Source of the DNA: JAXGPP01 sp040766885
Lineage (GTDB): Bacteria > Planctomycetota > Planctomycetia > Pirellulales > Thermoguttaceae
Length of the DNA stretch: 64,000 bases
NCBI GenBank assembly: GCA_040766885.1
Contig: JAXGPP010000003.1
Span: 1 to 64,000, forward strand
Direction: 5' to 3'
This document shows, in pieces, positions 54,736-62,478 of the stretch. Made by a program: the position numbers and the translations under genes. Each line of letters begins with the position of its first letter. Positions within the stretch are counted from its first letter, which is position 1. The notes beneath the pieces were generated by a model. It had not been told where the DNA came from. It saw nothing but the letters and a program-made list of their open reading frames with translations, and ran no database searches.

Positions 54736-55838
54736 GAGCCTTCGCCCTAAGTATCGCGAACTCGAATGCGGACCGCGCGCCGGACATTGCCGCGTCGCAC
54801 GACCGGATGAAGAATGCCCCCAACGCGCGGCGCCGCTGCCGAACCTGGCCGGCGGTTGCCCTGCCTCCGCCCTTGCCCGGCGCTACGCCCCGCGCCCCGC
54901 ATCGTCCCACTCACACACACCGCCGGCCACCGTCCCGCCTGGACCCGCCCCATGAAATTCCAAGATAATCAACGGCAGTTGTGCGGAAAGAACGAACTAC
55001 CACGACACGACCAAGGCATTCCCGAACGCCTATTGCGGGATCTCCGGTCCTGGCGTCGGTGGATGGTCGGACCCCACCTTTCGTGGTTCGCCGAAACTGC
55101 GATTGTTGCCGTATGTCGAACAGCAGGCACTTTACGACATCGTCGATTTCCGCACTCAGACCGATCAGACCGTGAATGGAGTGAGGACTGCCACGCGTGT
55201 GGTCGCCGGTTTCCGCTGCCCCAGTTCGGGCGAAGAGCCGCAGACGCCCTGGGGTGTCGCCGGCGACAACTACGGCGCGTCCTGCGGACCGACTCCCGAA
55301 AGTTGGACGGGAAACCCCAGTTGTGCGTGCGATGCGGCACAGTTCTATCGCCCCTATGCCGATCACGCCGAGCTGACGGGGTACTACAACGGCAATCCTG
55401 CCGGCCCGTTCACACGCAACCCTGCCTCGGGCGACACACTGTGGGCCTGCACCATGGCCAAGGTGAAGGATGGTCTGACGAACACGATCTTCTTTGGCGA
55501 GCGACTCGTGCTCTGCTCAGATCATGCCCATAACGGCTGGGGAGTGATCGCCAACAACGGCGAAGGAATGCTCAGCACTCTGATACCCATCAACTATGAC
55601 ACATGCCGAAGCCTGGAGCAGGCTACGGCGGCCGGTCTCGACGGCTGCCGCGCCCGCTGCAACTGGAACACCGAATTCGGCTTCCGCTCGGAGCATCCGG
55701 GCGGCGCCAACTTCCTCATGGGTGACGGCTCAGTGCACTTCCTCAGCCAGACGATCGACATGTGGACCTATCAGTGGTTGGGGGCAATGAATGACAAGCA
55801 ACCGGTACAAATACCCTAAACCGAGGAGGCCAGTCTTC

Positions 55839-56324
55839 ATGGAGTACACAAGGCGATACTGTGTTTACGTTGCGCTGCTGGCCGCGCTCACGCTCCCAGT
55901 GGCTGCCGGGTGTGGGTCCGGGAATCCATCGACCGTCCCGGTCAAGGGAACGGTCACTCTGAATGGCAACCCGGTGGATGGCGCCTCGGTCACGTTTGTT
56001 CCCGAGGCCGGCGGCCGCCCGGCGACGGGTACGACGGACGCTTCGGGCCAATTCACCTTGACGACATTTGAAACCGACGACGGAGCTCCGGAGGGCAAGT
56101 ACAAAGTCGGAGTCAACAAGACTTCCGCTGCGGGGAACATCGAGGCCGGCGCCGGCGGTGCTGCACCCCCGGGCGTGCAGTTGTCCGGCCCACCCGGATC
56201 GGGCGGTCCCCCGCCGCGTCCGAAGTCGGAATTGCCGGAGAAGTACGGCAATGCCGAGAAGTCGGGGCTCACCGTCGAAGTGAAATCCGGAATGGAGCCG
56301 GTGAAGATCGACTTGCAGCCGTGA
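55839..56324 (+). CDS. lipoprotein with carboxypeptidase-regulatory-like domain
   Basis: 161 residues starting MEYTRRYCVYVALLAALTLP, with the lipobox VAAGC (Cys25). The fold is a beta-sandwich: VPVKGTVTLNGNPVDGASVT, FVPEAGGRPATGTTDASGQF, LTTFETDDGAPEGKYKVGVN. After it comes a Gly/Pro-rich linker and the final KSGLTVEVKSGMEPVKIDL. This protein type follows DUF1559 genes in many planctomycete loci and probably sits at the same surface structure. 19 bases after the DUF1559 stop, so co-transcribed; ended by a terminator. Confidence 0.88.
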   Translation: MEYTRRYCVYVALLAALTLPVAAGCGSGNPSTVPVKGTVTLNGNPVDGASVTFVPEAGGRPATGTTDASGQFTLTTFETDDGAPEGKYKVGVNKTSAAGNIEAGAGGAAPPGVQLSGPPGSGGPPPRPKSELPEKYGNAEKSGLTVEVKSGMEPVKIDLQP

Positions 56325-56349
56325 CTTAATCGGTCAAGAAACGTTCAAC

Positions 56350-56380
56350 GAGACCGTCCTGATGCATGCAGGACGGTCTC
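56350..56380 (+). terminator. terminator of the DUF1559/lipoprotein operon
   Basis: GAGACCGTCCT and AGGACGGTCTC form a perfect 11-bp stem around GATGCATGC, 26 bases after the lipoprotein stop. Confidence 0.7.
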
Positions 56381-56501
56381 GTCGTTCATTGTCGGGACGC
56401 GCGGCAGTATTGCGGCGTTTCGTTCCGCCTCGTACGATGGAGCGAGGGGCCTGCGTCCGGCACTCCACGCGAACAAGATTCGCCCTGTTCCATTCGGCGT
56501 T

Positions 56502-57893
56502 ATGCAACGCGCCAAACGCGATTTGCAGTCTCCCGCGCCGGCTCGTCGCCGCCTGAGAGGCTTGTGTCTGTTCGTTTCCGCTTGTCTTGCGGCGCTGCTC
56601 GTACTATGGGCAATGGACCGATCACCGCGCGAGGAGGCTCGGCTCGCATCGGTGTCACCCGCAGCATCGGGTGCCTGGGCGCCGGTCCAAGAGGCGAGCT
56701 TGGAGGACCTCCGAGAGGAAGCCGTCGCTGCCGCAGAGGATCTGGTGAAAGCCTTCCCCGATTCACCCGATGCCTGGTCGGTTCTTGCTCAGCTCCGCTC
56801 CGGCTTGGGCGACGCGTCCGGCGCAATCCAATGTTGCTTGAAATGCGTTGAGCTGGATCCGGTGTTTGCCGTCGCCTACTACCAGGCGGCACAGATTGCA
56901 GAGGAGCGTGGAGAAGATAGCCAGGCGGAAGAATACTTGCGCAAGCTGCTTGAGGTCGACCCCGCGTCTGCCGACGGCCGCTCCGCCCTGGCGGAGACGC
57001 TGATCAGACAAGGCAGAGTGCGCGAGGCGGTTGAACTGCTCCCGCACGAACCGCTCACCACCCTGGAGGCCGTCAACCGCCGCGTGCTGCTGGGCCAGGC
57101 TTATCTGGAGCTAAAAGAGTATGCCCGGGCAAAGGAGTGCTATGAAGAGGTGGTGGCGGCTGCGCCCAAGTTCCCGCACGGCTACTACGGCCTGGCCAAC
57201 GCGTGCGCTCGATTGGGCGAGACCGATGCGGCCCGGCGCTACCGTGTGGAGTTCGCTCGCTGGAAGACGGCCGAGCGGGACGCCCACCCTGATCCCGGCG
57301 GCATCGCCCGAGATCTGCAAGACTCGCGACAGCGTGCAACGCTCATTCACATGTCCGCAGGACGCGTGTACTTGAAGCTGGGGTATTCCGAACTTGCGGA
57401 GCACCACTGGCGGCGGGCCGCCGAATTGGCGCCGGAGGATACGGGCTGCCGAGAGACGTTGGTCACCTTCTATCGCGATGCCGGGCGTCTGAAGGATTCG
57501 CTTGCCGCGCTCCAGGAGTTGCAGGTTATCGATCCCGACAACGCCCGCTATTGGATCCTCGCCGGCAATCTCCACGCCCAGCTTGGCGAGCCCGGCAATG
57601 CCGAGGCCGACTTCCAACGCGCCGCTGATTTGGCCCCGCAGAGTTCGGCCGGATACGCTGCGCTGGCGAACCTGTGCCTGTCTGCCGGGAGACCTGCGGA
57701 GGCGGTGGCCTGGCTCCGCCGCGCCTTGGAGCGCGAGGCGCGACCGCAAAACTACTACCTGCTGGCTACCGCCCTGCAGGCCACGGGTGATCTCGCCGGC
57801 GCACGGGAGGCCATCGAGCAGGCACTGCGCGCCGAGCCACAGAACGCTGAGTTCCAGGCGGCATATCGTTCAATCGTGGCAGGACAGCCGTGA
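56502..57893 (+). CDS. membrane-anchored TPR protein (pair B)
   Basis: 463 residues starting MQRAKRDLQSPAPARRRLRG. One membrane helix (LCLFVSACLAALLVLWAM) is followed by about nine TPR-like units (DASGAIQCCLKCVELDPVFA, EDSQAEEYLRKLLEVDPASA, KEYARAKECYEEVVAAAPKF, SELAEHHWRRAAELAPED, GEPGNAEADFQRAADLAPQS, GDLAGAREAIEQALRAEPQN). Same design and order as the TPR gene of pair A, though the sequences differ widely. It ends one base before the next gene's ATG, so it is made together with the CRTAC1 protein. Confidence 0.88.
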   Translation: MQRAKRDLQSPAPARRRLRGLCLFVSACLAALLVLWAMDRSPREEARLASVSPAASGAWAPVQEASLEDLREEAVAAAEDLVKAFPDSPDAWSVLAQLRSGLGDASGAIQCCLKCVELDPVFAVAYYQAAQIAEERGEDSQAEEYLRKLLEVDPASADGRSALAETLIRQGRVREAVELLPHEPLTTLEAVNRRVLLGQAYLELKEYARAKECYEEVVAAAPKFPHGYYGLANACARLGETDAARRYRVEFARWKTAERDAHPDPGGIARDLQDSRQRATLIHMSAGRVYLKLGYSELAEHHWRRAAELAPEDTGCRETLVTFYRDAGRLKDSLAALQELQVIDPDNARYWILAGNLHAQLGEPGNAEADFQRAADLAPQSSAGYAALANLCLSAGRPAEAVAWLRRALEREARPQNYYLLATALQATGDLAGAREAIEQALRAEPQNAEFQAAYRSIVAGQP

Positions 57894-57894
57894 C

Positions 57895-59661
57895 ATGGGC
57901 CGTCGAATAGTGACAGTCGGTTGCAGTACGGCCGTGTTCGGTGCGGCGCTGGTTGCCATCGCGGTCGGCTGCCGGAATCGGTCCATACCTCCGGAGGAAT
58001 CGTCGGAACTGCTCCGGGTACCGACCCAAACAACCGGGCCGATTTTGTTTCACGACCTGCTCGCCGCAAGCGGCATCGATTTTCGCCACACCGACGGCAG
58101 CAGCGGGCAGCGATACATCGTGGAAAGCGTCTGCTGCGGCCTAGCCACTTTCGACTACAACGGCGACGGCCTGATCGATGTCTATTTCCTCAACGGCGCG
58201 CCGCTCAAGGGGACTCAGGTCGACCTTCCGCCGCGCAATGCCCTTTATCGCAATGAAGGCAATTGGCGTTTCATCGACGTGACGGACGAGGCCGGTGTGG
58301 GCGATTCGGGCTACGGTTTAGGGGTGACGGTGGCGGACTACGACAACGACGGCGATCCCGATTTGTACCTCAACAACTTCGGCCCCAACGTTCTTTACCG
58401 CAACAACGGCGACGGCACATTTACCGACGTTACTGATGAGACCGGCGTATCCAACGGCAACAAGGTTGGCGCAGGCACTTGCTTCTTGGATGCCGACGCC
58501 GACGCCGATCTCGATCTCTACGTGGCCAATTACGTCAATTTCACGTATGAGAACCACGTGCCGTCGAGCATCAATGGCGTGCCGGTCTATGCCGGCCCCA
58601 AGGACTACCAGCCTGTTCGGGATGTGCTGTATCGCAATGAGGGCGACGGCACCTTTACCGACATCTCGGAGCAATCGGGAATCGGCGCCGTGGTTGGAAC
58701 TGGCATGGGGATGGTCTGCGCCGATATCGACGCGGACGGCGACAGCGATATCTTCGTCTGCAATGACGTCTCCCGCAATTTCCTTTTTCTTAATGACGGT
58801 AAGGGCCGGTTCGGCGAGGCCGGACTGAGCGCTGGCACGAGTTATGACTACTACGGGGACGCGAACGCGAGCATGGGTGTCGATTGCGGCGACTTCAACA
58901 ACGATGGACGTCTCGACTTCTTCATGACGTCCTATTCCGGCGAGATGCCCGTACTGTATGAGAACACCGGCAGCGGTTTGTTCGAGGATATCACGCGTGT
59001 CTCAGGGACCGGACAAGGCGCCTTTCCGCACGTGAACTGGGGAACCGGCTTCGCTGACTTCGATAACGACGGCTGCCGCGACTTGTTCGTGGCCAACGGC
59101 CATCTGGACGATAATGTGGAACTCTACAGCGAGTTCACGGAGTATGAAGCGCGGAATCAGGTGCTGCGCAACACGGGCGATGGACGATTCGTAGATGTGT
59201 CGGACGAGTGTGGTGACGGGTTGGAAATCAAGCTCTCCAGCCGCGGCGCGGCGCTGGACGACCTCGACAACGACGGCGATGTCGATATCGTGGTGCTCAA
59301 TTCCCGCCGCGAGCCGAGCATTCTCCGCAACGACTCGCCCCACGCCGGCCGGCACTGGCTCCAGGTGGAACTGAGGGGCACCAGCAGCTCTCGCGACGGC
59401 GTGGGAAGCAGGGTCACCCTCGTTTCCGGCGATCTGACGCTCGTCGATGAGGTCCACAGTGGCCGCGGTTATCAGGGCCACTTCGGCACACGGCTGCATT
59501 TCGGACTGGGACCGCGGAACCGCGTCGAGCGCGTGGAAGTCCGCTGGCTGGGAGGCTCCCCGGAAGTATTTCAGATCGAAGGCGTGGACCGGCTGGTGAC
59601 GCTGGTCGAAGGGCACGGCAAGCCCCTGGAACACAGTGAGGACCTGCCATTGCCGGACTGA
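57895..59661 (+). CDS. CRTAC1-type FG-GAP/ASPIC-UnbV lipoprotein-like protein (pair B)
   Basis: 588 residues from MGRRIVTVGCSTAVFGAALV, the ATG one base after the TPR stop; the frame is open far upstream to 57502 but that is a shadow of the TPR gene. The leader ends at AVGC, a possible lipobox. It has the same blade loops as pair A (DYNGDGLIDVYFLNGAPLKG, DYDNDGDPDLYLNNFGPNVL, DADADADLDLYVANYV, DIDADGDSDIFVCNDV, DFNNDGRLDFFMTSYSG) and the ASPIC/UnbV end HSGRGYQGHFGTRLHFGLGP, VEVRWLGGSPEVFQ. Closely similar to the pair A protein along its whole length, so the pairs are paralogues. Confidence 0.92.
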   Translation: MGRRIVTVGCSTAVFGAALVAIAVGCRNRSIPPEESSELLRVPTQTTGPILFHDLLAASGIDFRHTDGSSGQRYIVESVCCGLATFDYNGDGLIDVYFLNGAPLKGTQVDLPPRNALYRNEGNWRFIDVTDEAGVGDSGYGLGVTVADYDNDGDPDLYLNNFGPNVLYRNNGDGTFTDVTDETGVSNGNKVGAGTCFLDADADADLDLYVANYVNFTYENHVPSSINGVPVYAGPKDYQPVRDVLYRNEGDGTFTDISEQSGIGAVVGTGMGMVCADIDADGDSDIFVCNDVSRNFLFLNDGKGRFGEAGLSAGTSYDYYGDANASMGVDCGDFNNDGRLDFFMTSYSGEMPVLYENTGSGLFEDITRVSGTGQGAFPHVNWGTGFADFDNDGCRDLFVANGHLDDNVELYSEFTEYEARNQVLRNTGDGRFVDVSDECGDGLEIKLSSRGAALDDLDNDGDVDIVVLNSRREPSILRNDSPHAGRHWLQVELRGTSSSRDGVGSRVTLVSGDLTLVDEVHSGRGYQGHFGTRLHFGLGPRNRVERVEVRWLGGSPEVFQIEGVDRLVTLVEGHGKPLEHSEDLPLPD

Positions 59662-59882
59662 GTTGCACGCCGACCGATTTAGAACCGGGCGCCGGACCGT
59701 GGAATCCGGACGCGACGCATGGACCGGACAAGTACCAATTCCCGGGCAGTCGTGGTAGACTCGGTTCGCGTGGTTGCGGTTGATCGTCAGGCTATCGACG
59801 CAGCGCGCGAAGTGAGTTGCCGTCTCCCCGACGCGAAGCTGCGAAGAAGCGATTGTAGACACGAACTGGTGAGGAGTGGCCG

Positions 59883-61076
59883 ATGACTGCCGAGCGACTA
59901 TCGATTTCTCGGAGGATCGCCCGCGCCGCGGCGCGTTCGGTGACGCGTCTGCTTGGCATGCCCGGGCACAGCGCCGCTCCTCAGCGGACGCTTACGGCAG
60001 CGGGGCGGGGACCGAACCGGCGGCAACTCCTCGGCGGGCTGAGCGTTCTGCCGTTTCTCGGCGCGGCCCCGTCGCGGGCGAGTGAGCCCGAACCGGTCGA
60101 AGTCGACGTGATGGCGCGGCCTACCCGAGTGGTGATCAATGCCTCCGATTCCGACGAATACTGGCGGCTGAAACGGCTCGACCTGAATTCGGCCGGGGTA
60201 GTCGCGCAGCAGGGAAAAATGCCGGTCGGCAAGATCGGCCGGCTCAAGCTGGGACGGCTGATCAGCGGAAGCAACCTGATCAGTTTCAACATGCATGCCA
60301 GGGATCTGGCCTACGTCAAGGCGCTGTCGCGGGCGTACAACTCGGAAGAGCGGATTTTCATGACGCTCAAGAAATGCGAGGAGGAAGGCTGCAACGCGAT
60401 CGTGCTCAAGGACCACAACTTCCAGCAGTTCAACCTGGCGAAGTACTGGACCGAGTGGGGCGGCAGGATGGTCTGGCTGGCCGACGTGATCACGACCGAC
60501 ATCGAGCAATTCGAACGCCGGGTGGCCGCGCATCTGGAGCTGGGCGCGTCCTCGGTCTACTTGTGGGGCGGTGCGGCCGACATGTGGTATCACCAGGGCC
60601 GGCCGGAGAATATCGTCCGCGCCTACGAGATCATGCGCAAGTACGACGTTCCCGTCGGCATTGCGGCGCACCGGCTCGAACCGATCGCGTTCTGCGAGCG
60701 CGAAGGGCTGAAGCCCGACTACTACATGAAGACGCTGCACCACGACCGCTACTGGTCGGCGCATCCCGCCGGGAATCGGCGCTACATGGAGATGTACGAG
60801 GCGGAATCGCCGCACCACGACCAGTATCACGACAACATGTTCTGCCACGATCCTGAAGAGACCGTGGCGTTCATGCAAAATGTTTCGGTGCCGTGGATCG
60901 CGTTCAAGGTGCTCGCCGCCGGGGCCATTCCGCCGGAAGACGGCATTTCGTACGCCTTTGCCTCGGGCGCCGACTTCATCTGCCTGGGCATGTTCGACTT
61001 CCAGGTGAAGGACGATGCGCAGTTGATCTGCAAAGGCGTGGCAGCCGCCAAGGGACGGCGCCGCGCCTGGTGCTGA
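59883..61076 (+). CDS. Tat-exported TIM-barrel-like protein of unknown function
   Basis: 397 residues after GTGAGGAGTGGCCG. A long N-terminal segment leads to the twin-arginine leader NRRQLLGGLSVLPFLGAAPS at about 45-65. The mature part has barrel-like alternation (RIFMTLKKCEEEGCNAIVLK, RMVWLADVITTDIEQFERRV, LELGASSVYLWGGAADMW, YDVPVGIAAHRLEPIAFCER, FADY-like ends and VPWIAFKVLAAGAIPPEDG, ISYAFASGADFICLGMFDFQ). This is the planctomycete secreted aldolase/oxidoreductase-like group; no catalytic motif is certain. 24 bases before the enolase-superfamily gene, so co-transcribed. Confidence 0.7.
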   Translation: MTAERLSISRRIARAAARSVTRLLGMPGHSAAPQRTLTAAGRGPNRRQLLGGLSVLPFLGAAPSRASEPEPVEVDVMARPTRVVINASDSDEYWRLKRLDLNSAGVVAQQGKMPVGKIGRLKLGRLISGSNLISFNMHARDLAYVKALSRAYNSEERIFMTLKKCEEEGCNAIVLKDHNFQQFNLAKYWTEWGGRMVWLADVITTDIEQFERRVAAHLELGASSVYLWGGAADMWYHQGRPENIVRAYEIMRKYDVPVGIAAHRLEPIAFCEREGLKPDYYMKTLHHDRYWSAHPAGNRRYMEMYEAESPHHDQYHDNMFCHDPEETVAFMQNVSVPWIAFKVLAAGAIPPEDGISYAFASGADFICLGMFDFQVKDDAQLICKGVAAAKGRRRAWC

Positions 61077-61100
61077 GAGAACCTACCGACGAGGCGAATC

Positions 61101-62372
61101 ATGAGAATCAGCCGACGACAAGCCCTTGCAGCCGGCCTCGCCGGTGGAGCGGCCGCGGCCGTGCACGCCGGATGGGCTTCGGCCCAAGCGGACGCCGAAA
61201 ATCCGAACTACGCCAGGCTTGATGCGGTCCTGGCGCAGCCCGTCTTCAACAGAGAGCTCTTCGCCGATCCGGTCATCATCGATTCGGTGGAGTTGCTCCG
61301 CCGCGAAGGGTCGTTTCTCTGCCGGGTGAGGTCGAAAGACGGTGCGGAAGGGCTCTCCGTCGCTCACGACACGATGGATATCCTTTACCCGATATTCGTC
61401 CATCGCCTGCAACCGTTCTTCGTCGGCCAGGATGCGCGGCGATTGGACGAACTCCTGGAAAAGGCCCTGGTGTTCGCCCTCAATTTCCGCTTCGGCGGCA
61501 TGGCGATCGGCATCCCCCTGGCCACCATCGAGTTTGCCATTCTCGACATGATGGGGCGGATCTCCGGAAAGTCCGTGGGCCAGTTGATCGGCGGGATTCA
61601 CAACACGCACGTCCCCGTGTACCAGGCCACGGAATGGCGGGAGAAACCGGTCGAGGAGTCGGTGGCACTGATCAAGGCGGCGGTGCAAGAGAGCCAGGCC
61701 AAGGCCGTCAAGATCAAGGTGGGTGCGCTCATGTTCATGACCAAGGATCTCGACGCGCGAGGCCCGGCGGGCAGGACCGAGGCGATCATCCCGCTGATCC
61801 GCAAGACCTTCGGCGACGATATGCCGCTCTACGCCGATGCGAACGGCTATTACGAAGATGTGAACGAGGCGATCTGGGTGGGCAAGCTGCTCGAGGAGTA
61901 CAACTACGGCTATTTCGAGGAACCGGTGTACTTCGATTGGCTCGATGGCAACAAGCAAGTGGCCGATGCGCTCTCCATTCCGATTGCCGGAGGCGAGCAA
62001 CAGCACAGCATCCACTCTTTTCGCTGGCTGCTCGCCAACGGCGGCTTGGATATCGTCCAACCGGACCACTACTATTTCGGAGGCATGATCCGGTCGCTGA
62101 AGGTGGCCCGAATGGCAGCGGCACTGGGCAAGCAGTGTATCCCGCACCTGTCGGGCGGATTCGGTTTCATCTACATGCTGCACCTGGTCTCCGCCATGCC
62201 CAATGCAGGACCCCATATCGAATTCAAAGGCTATACCGATTTGCCCATCGAATGCAAAACATCGTCCCTCCGGTTGGAGGACGGGAAGATCAAGGTGCCC
62301 ACCGGTCCGGGGATCGGCGTCGATATCGATCCGGATTACGTGAAGAAATACCGTGTCGTGGGCAGGGACTGA
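61101..62372 (+). CDS. Tat-exported enolase-superfamily (mandelate racemase/muconate lactonizing type) enzyme
   Basis: 423 residues starting MRISRRQALAAGLAGGAAAA (twin-arginine leader). Enolase-superfamily marks are KAVKIKVGAL with Lys204 and Lys206 (general base pair), LYADANGYY with Asp246, YFEEPVYFDW with Glu273, IAGGEQQHS with Glu299, and LDIVQPDHYYFGG with Asp322. The three acids bind Mg. The barrel ends LSGGFGFIYMLHLVSAMP. The enzyme would dehydrate or epimerise a sugar acid. An exported version is unusual outside planctomycetes and suggests extracytoplasmic sugar-acid processing together with its upstream partner. Confidence 0.9.
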   Translation: MRISRRQALAAGLAGGAAAAVHAGWASAQADAENPNYARLDAVLAQPVFNRELFADPVIIDSVELLRREGSFLCRVRSKDGAEGLSVAHDTMDILYPIFVHRLQPFFVGQDARRLDELLEKALVFALNFRFGGMAIGIPLATIEFAILDMMGRISGKSVGQLIGGIHNTHVPVYQATEWREKPVEESVALIKAAVQESQAKAVKIKVGALMFMTKDLDARGPAGRTEAIIPLIRKTFGDDMPLYADANGYYEDVNEAIWVGKLLEEYNYGYFEEPVYFDWLDGNKQVADALSIPIAGGEQQHSIHSFRWLLANGGLDIVQPDHYYFGGMIRSLKVARMAAALGKQCIPHLSGGFGFIYMLHLVSAMPNAGPHIEFKGYTDLPIECKTSSLRLEDGKIKVPTGPGIGVDIDPDYVKKYRVVGRD

Positions 62373-62478
62373 CGAAGTGTGGCCGGACACGTTCTGGCGG
62401 CGCGACGACAATTGTCACAAATCGTCGGTCGCTCCTCGAGCGGGGTTGCCTGCTCGCGTACTCCTGAGGAGTTGGACT

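Larger units (their letters stand above)
52731..54994 (-). mobile_element. IS1634-type insertion sequence, copy 2 (intact)
   Basis: 2,264 bp with 20-bp perfect inverted ends CGTTCTTTCCGCACAACTGC and a 6-bp target duplication AACTAC (52725-52730, 54995-55000). The first base C and a 5-6-bp duplication are typical of the IS1634 family. One large transposase gene fills most of it. The segment between the transposase start and the right end (54551-54994) is non-coding and has a strong hairpin. Confidence 0.95.
52530..55819 (+). pseudogene. DUF1559 pilin-like protein split by an IS1634-type element
   Basis: Part 1 (52530-52730) reads MRCLPRPRKGPPRGKPAF, then TLVELLVVIAIIGILIALLL and PAVQAAREAARRSQCTNNLK up to ALHNY. 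Part 2 (55001-55819) continues HDTTKAFPNAYCGISGPGVG and ends with DGLTNTIFFGERLVLCS, FRSEHPGGANFLMGDGSVHF and MNDKQPVQIP. Removing the IS and one copy of AACTAC restores an uninterrupted frame of 339 codons with correct family order (HNYHDTTKAFP). The prepilin cleavage site is KPA-FTLVE, with an unusual Ala in place of Gly. The insertion is recent, since no other damage is seen. Confidence 0.9.
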
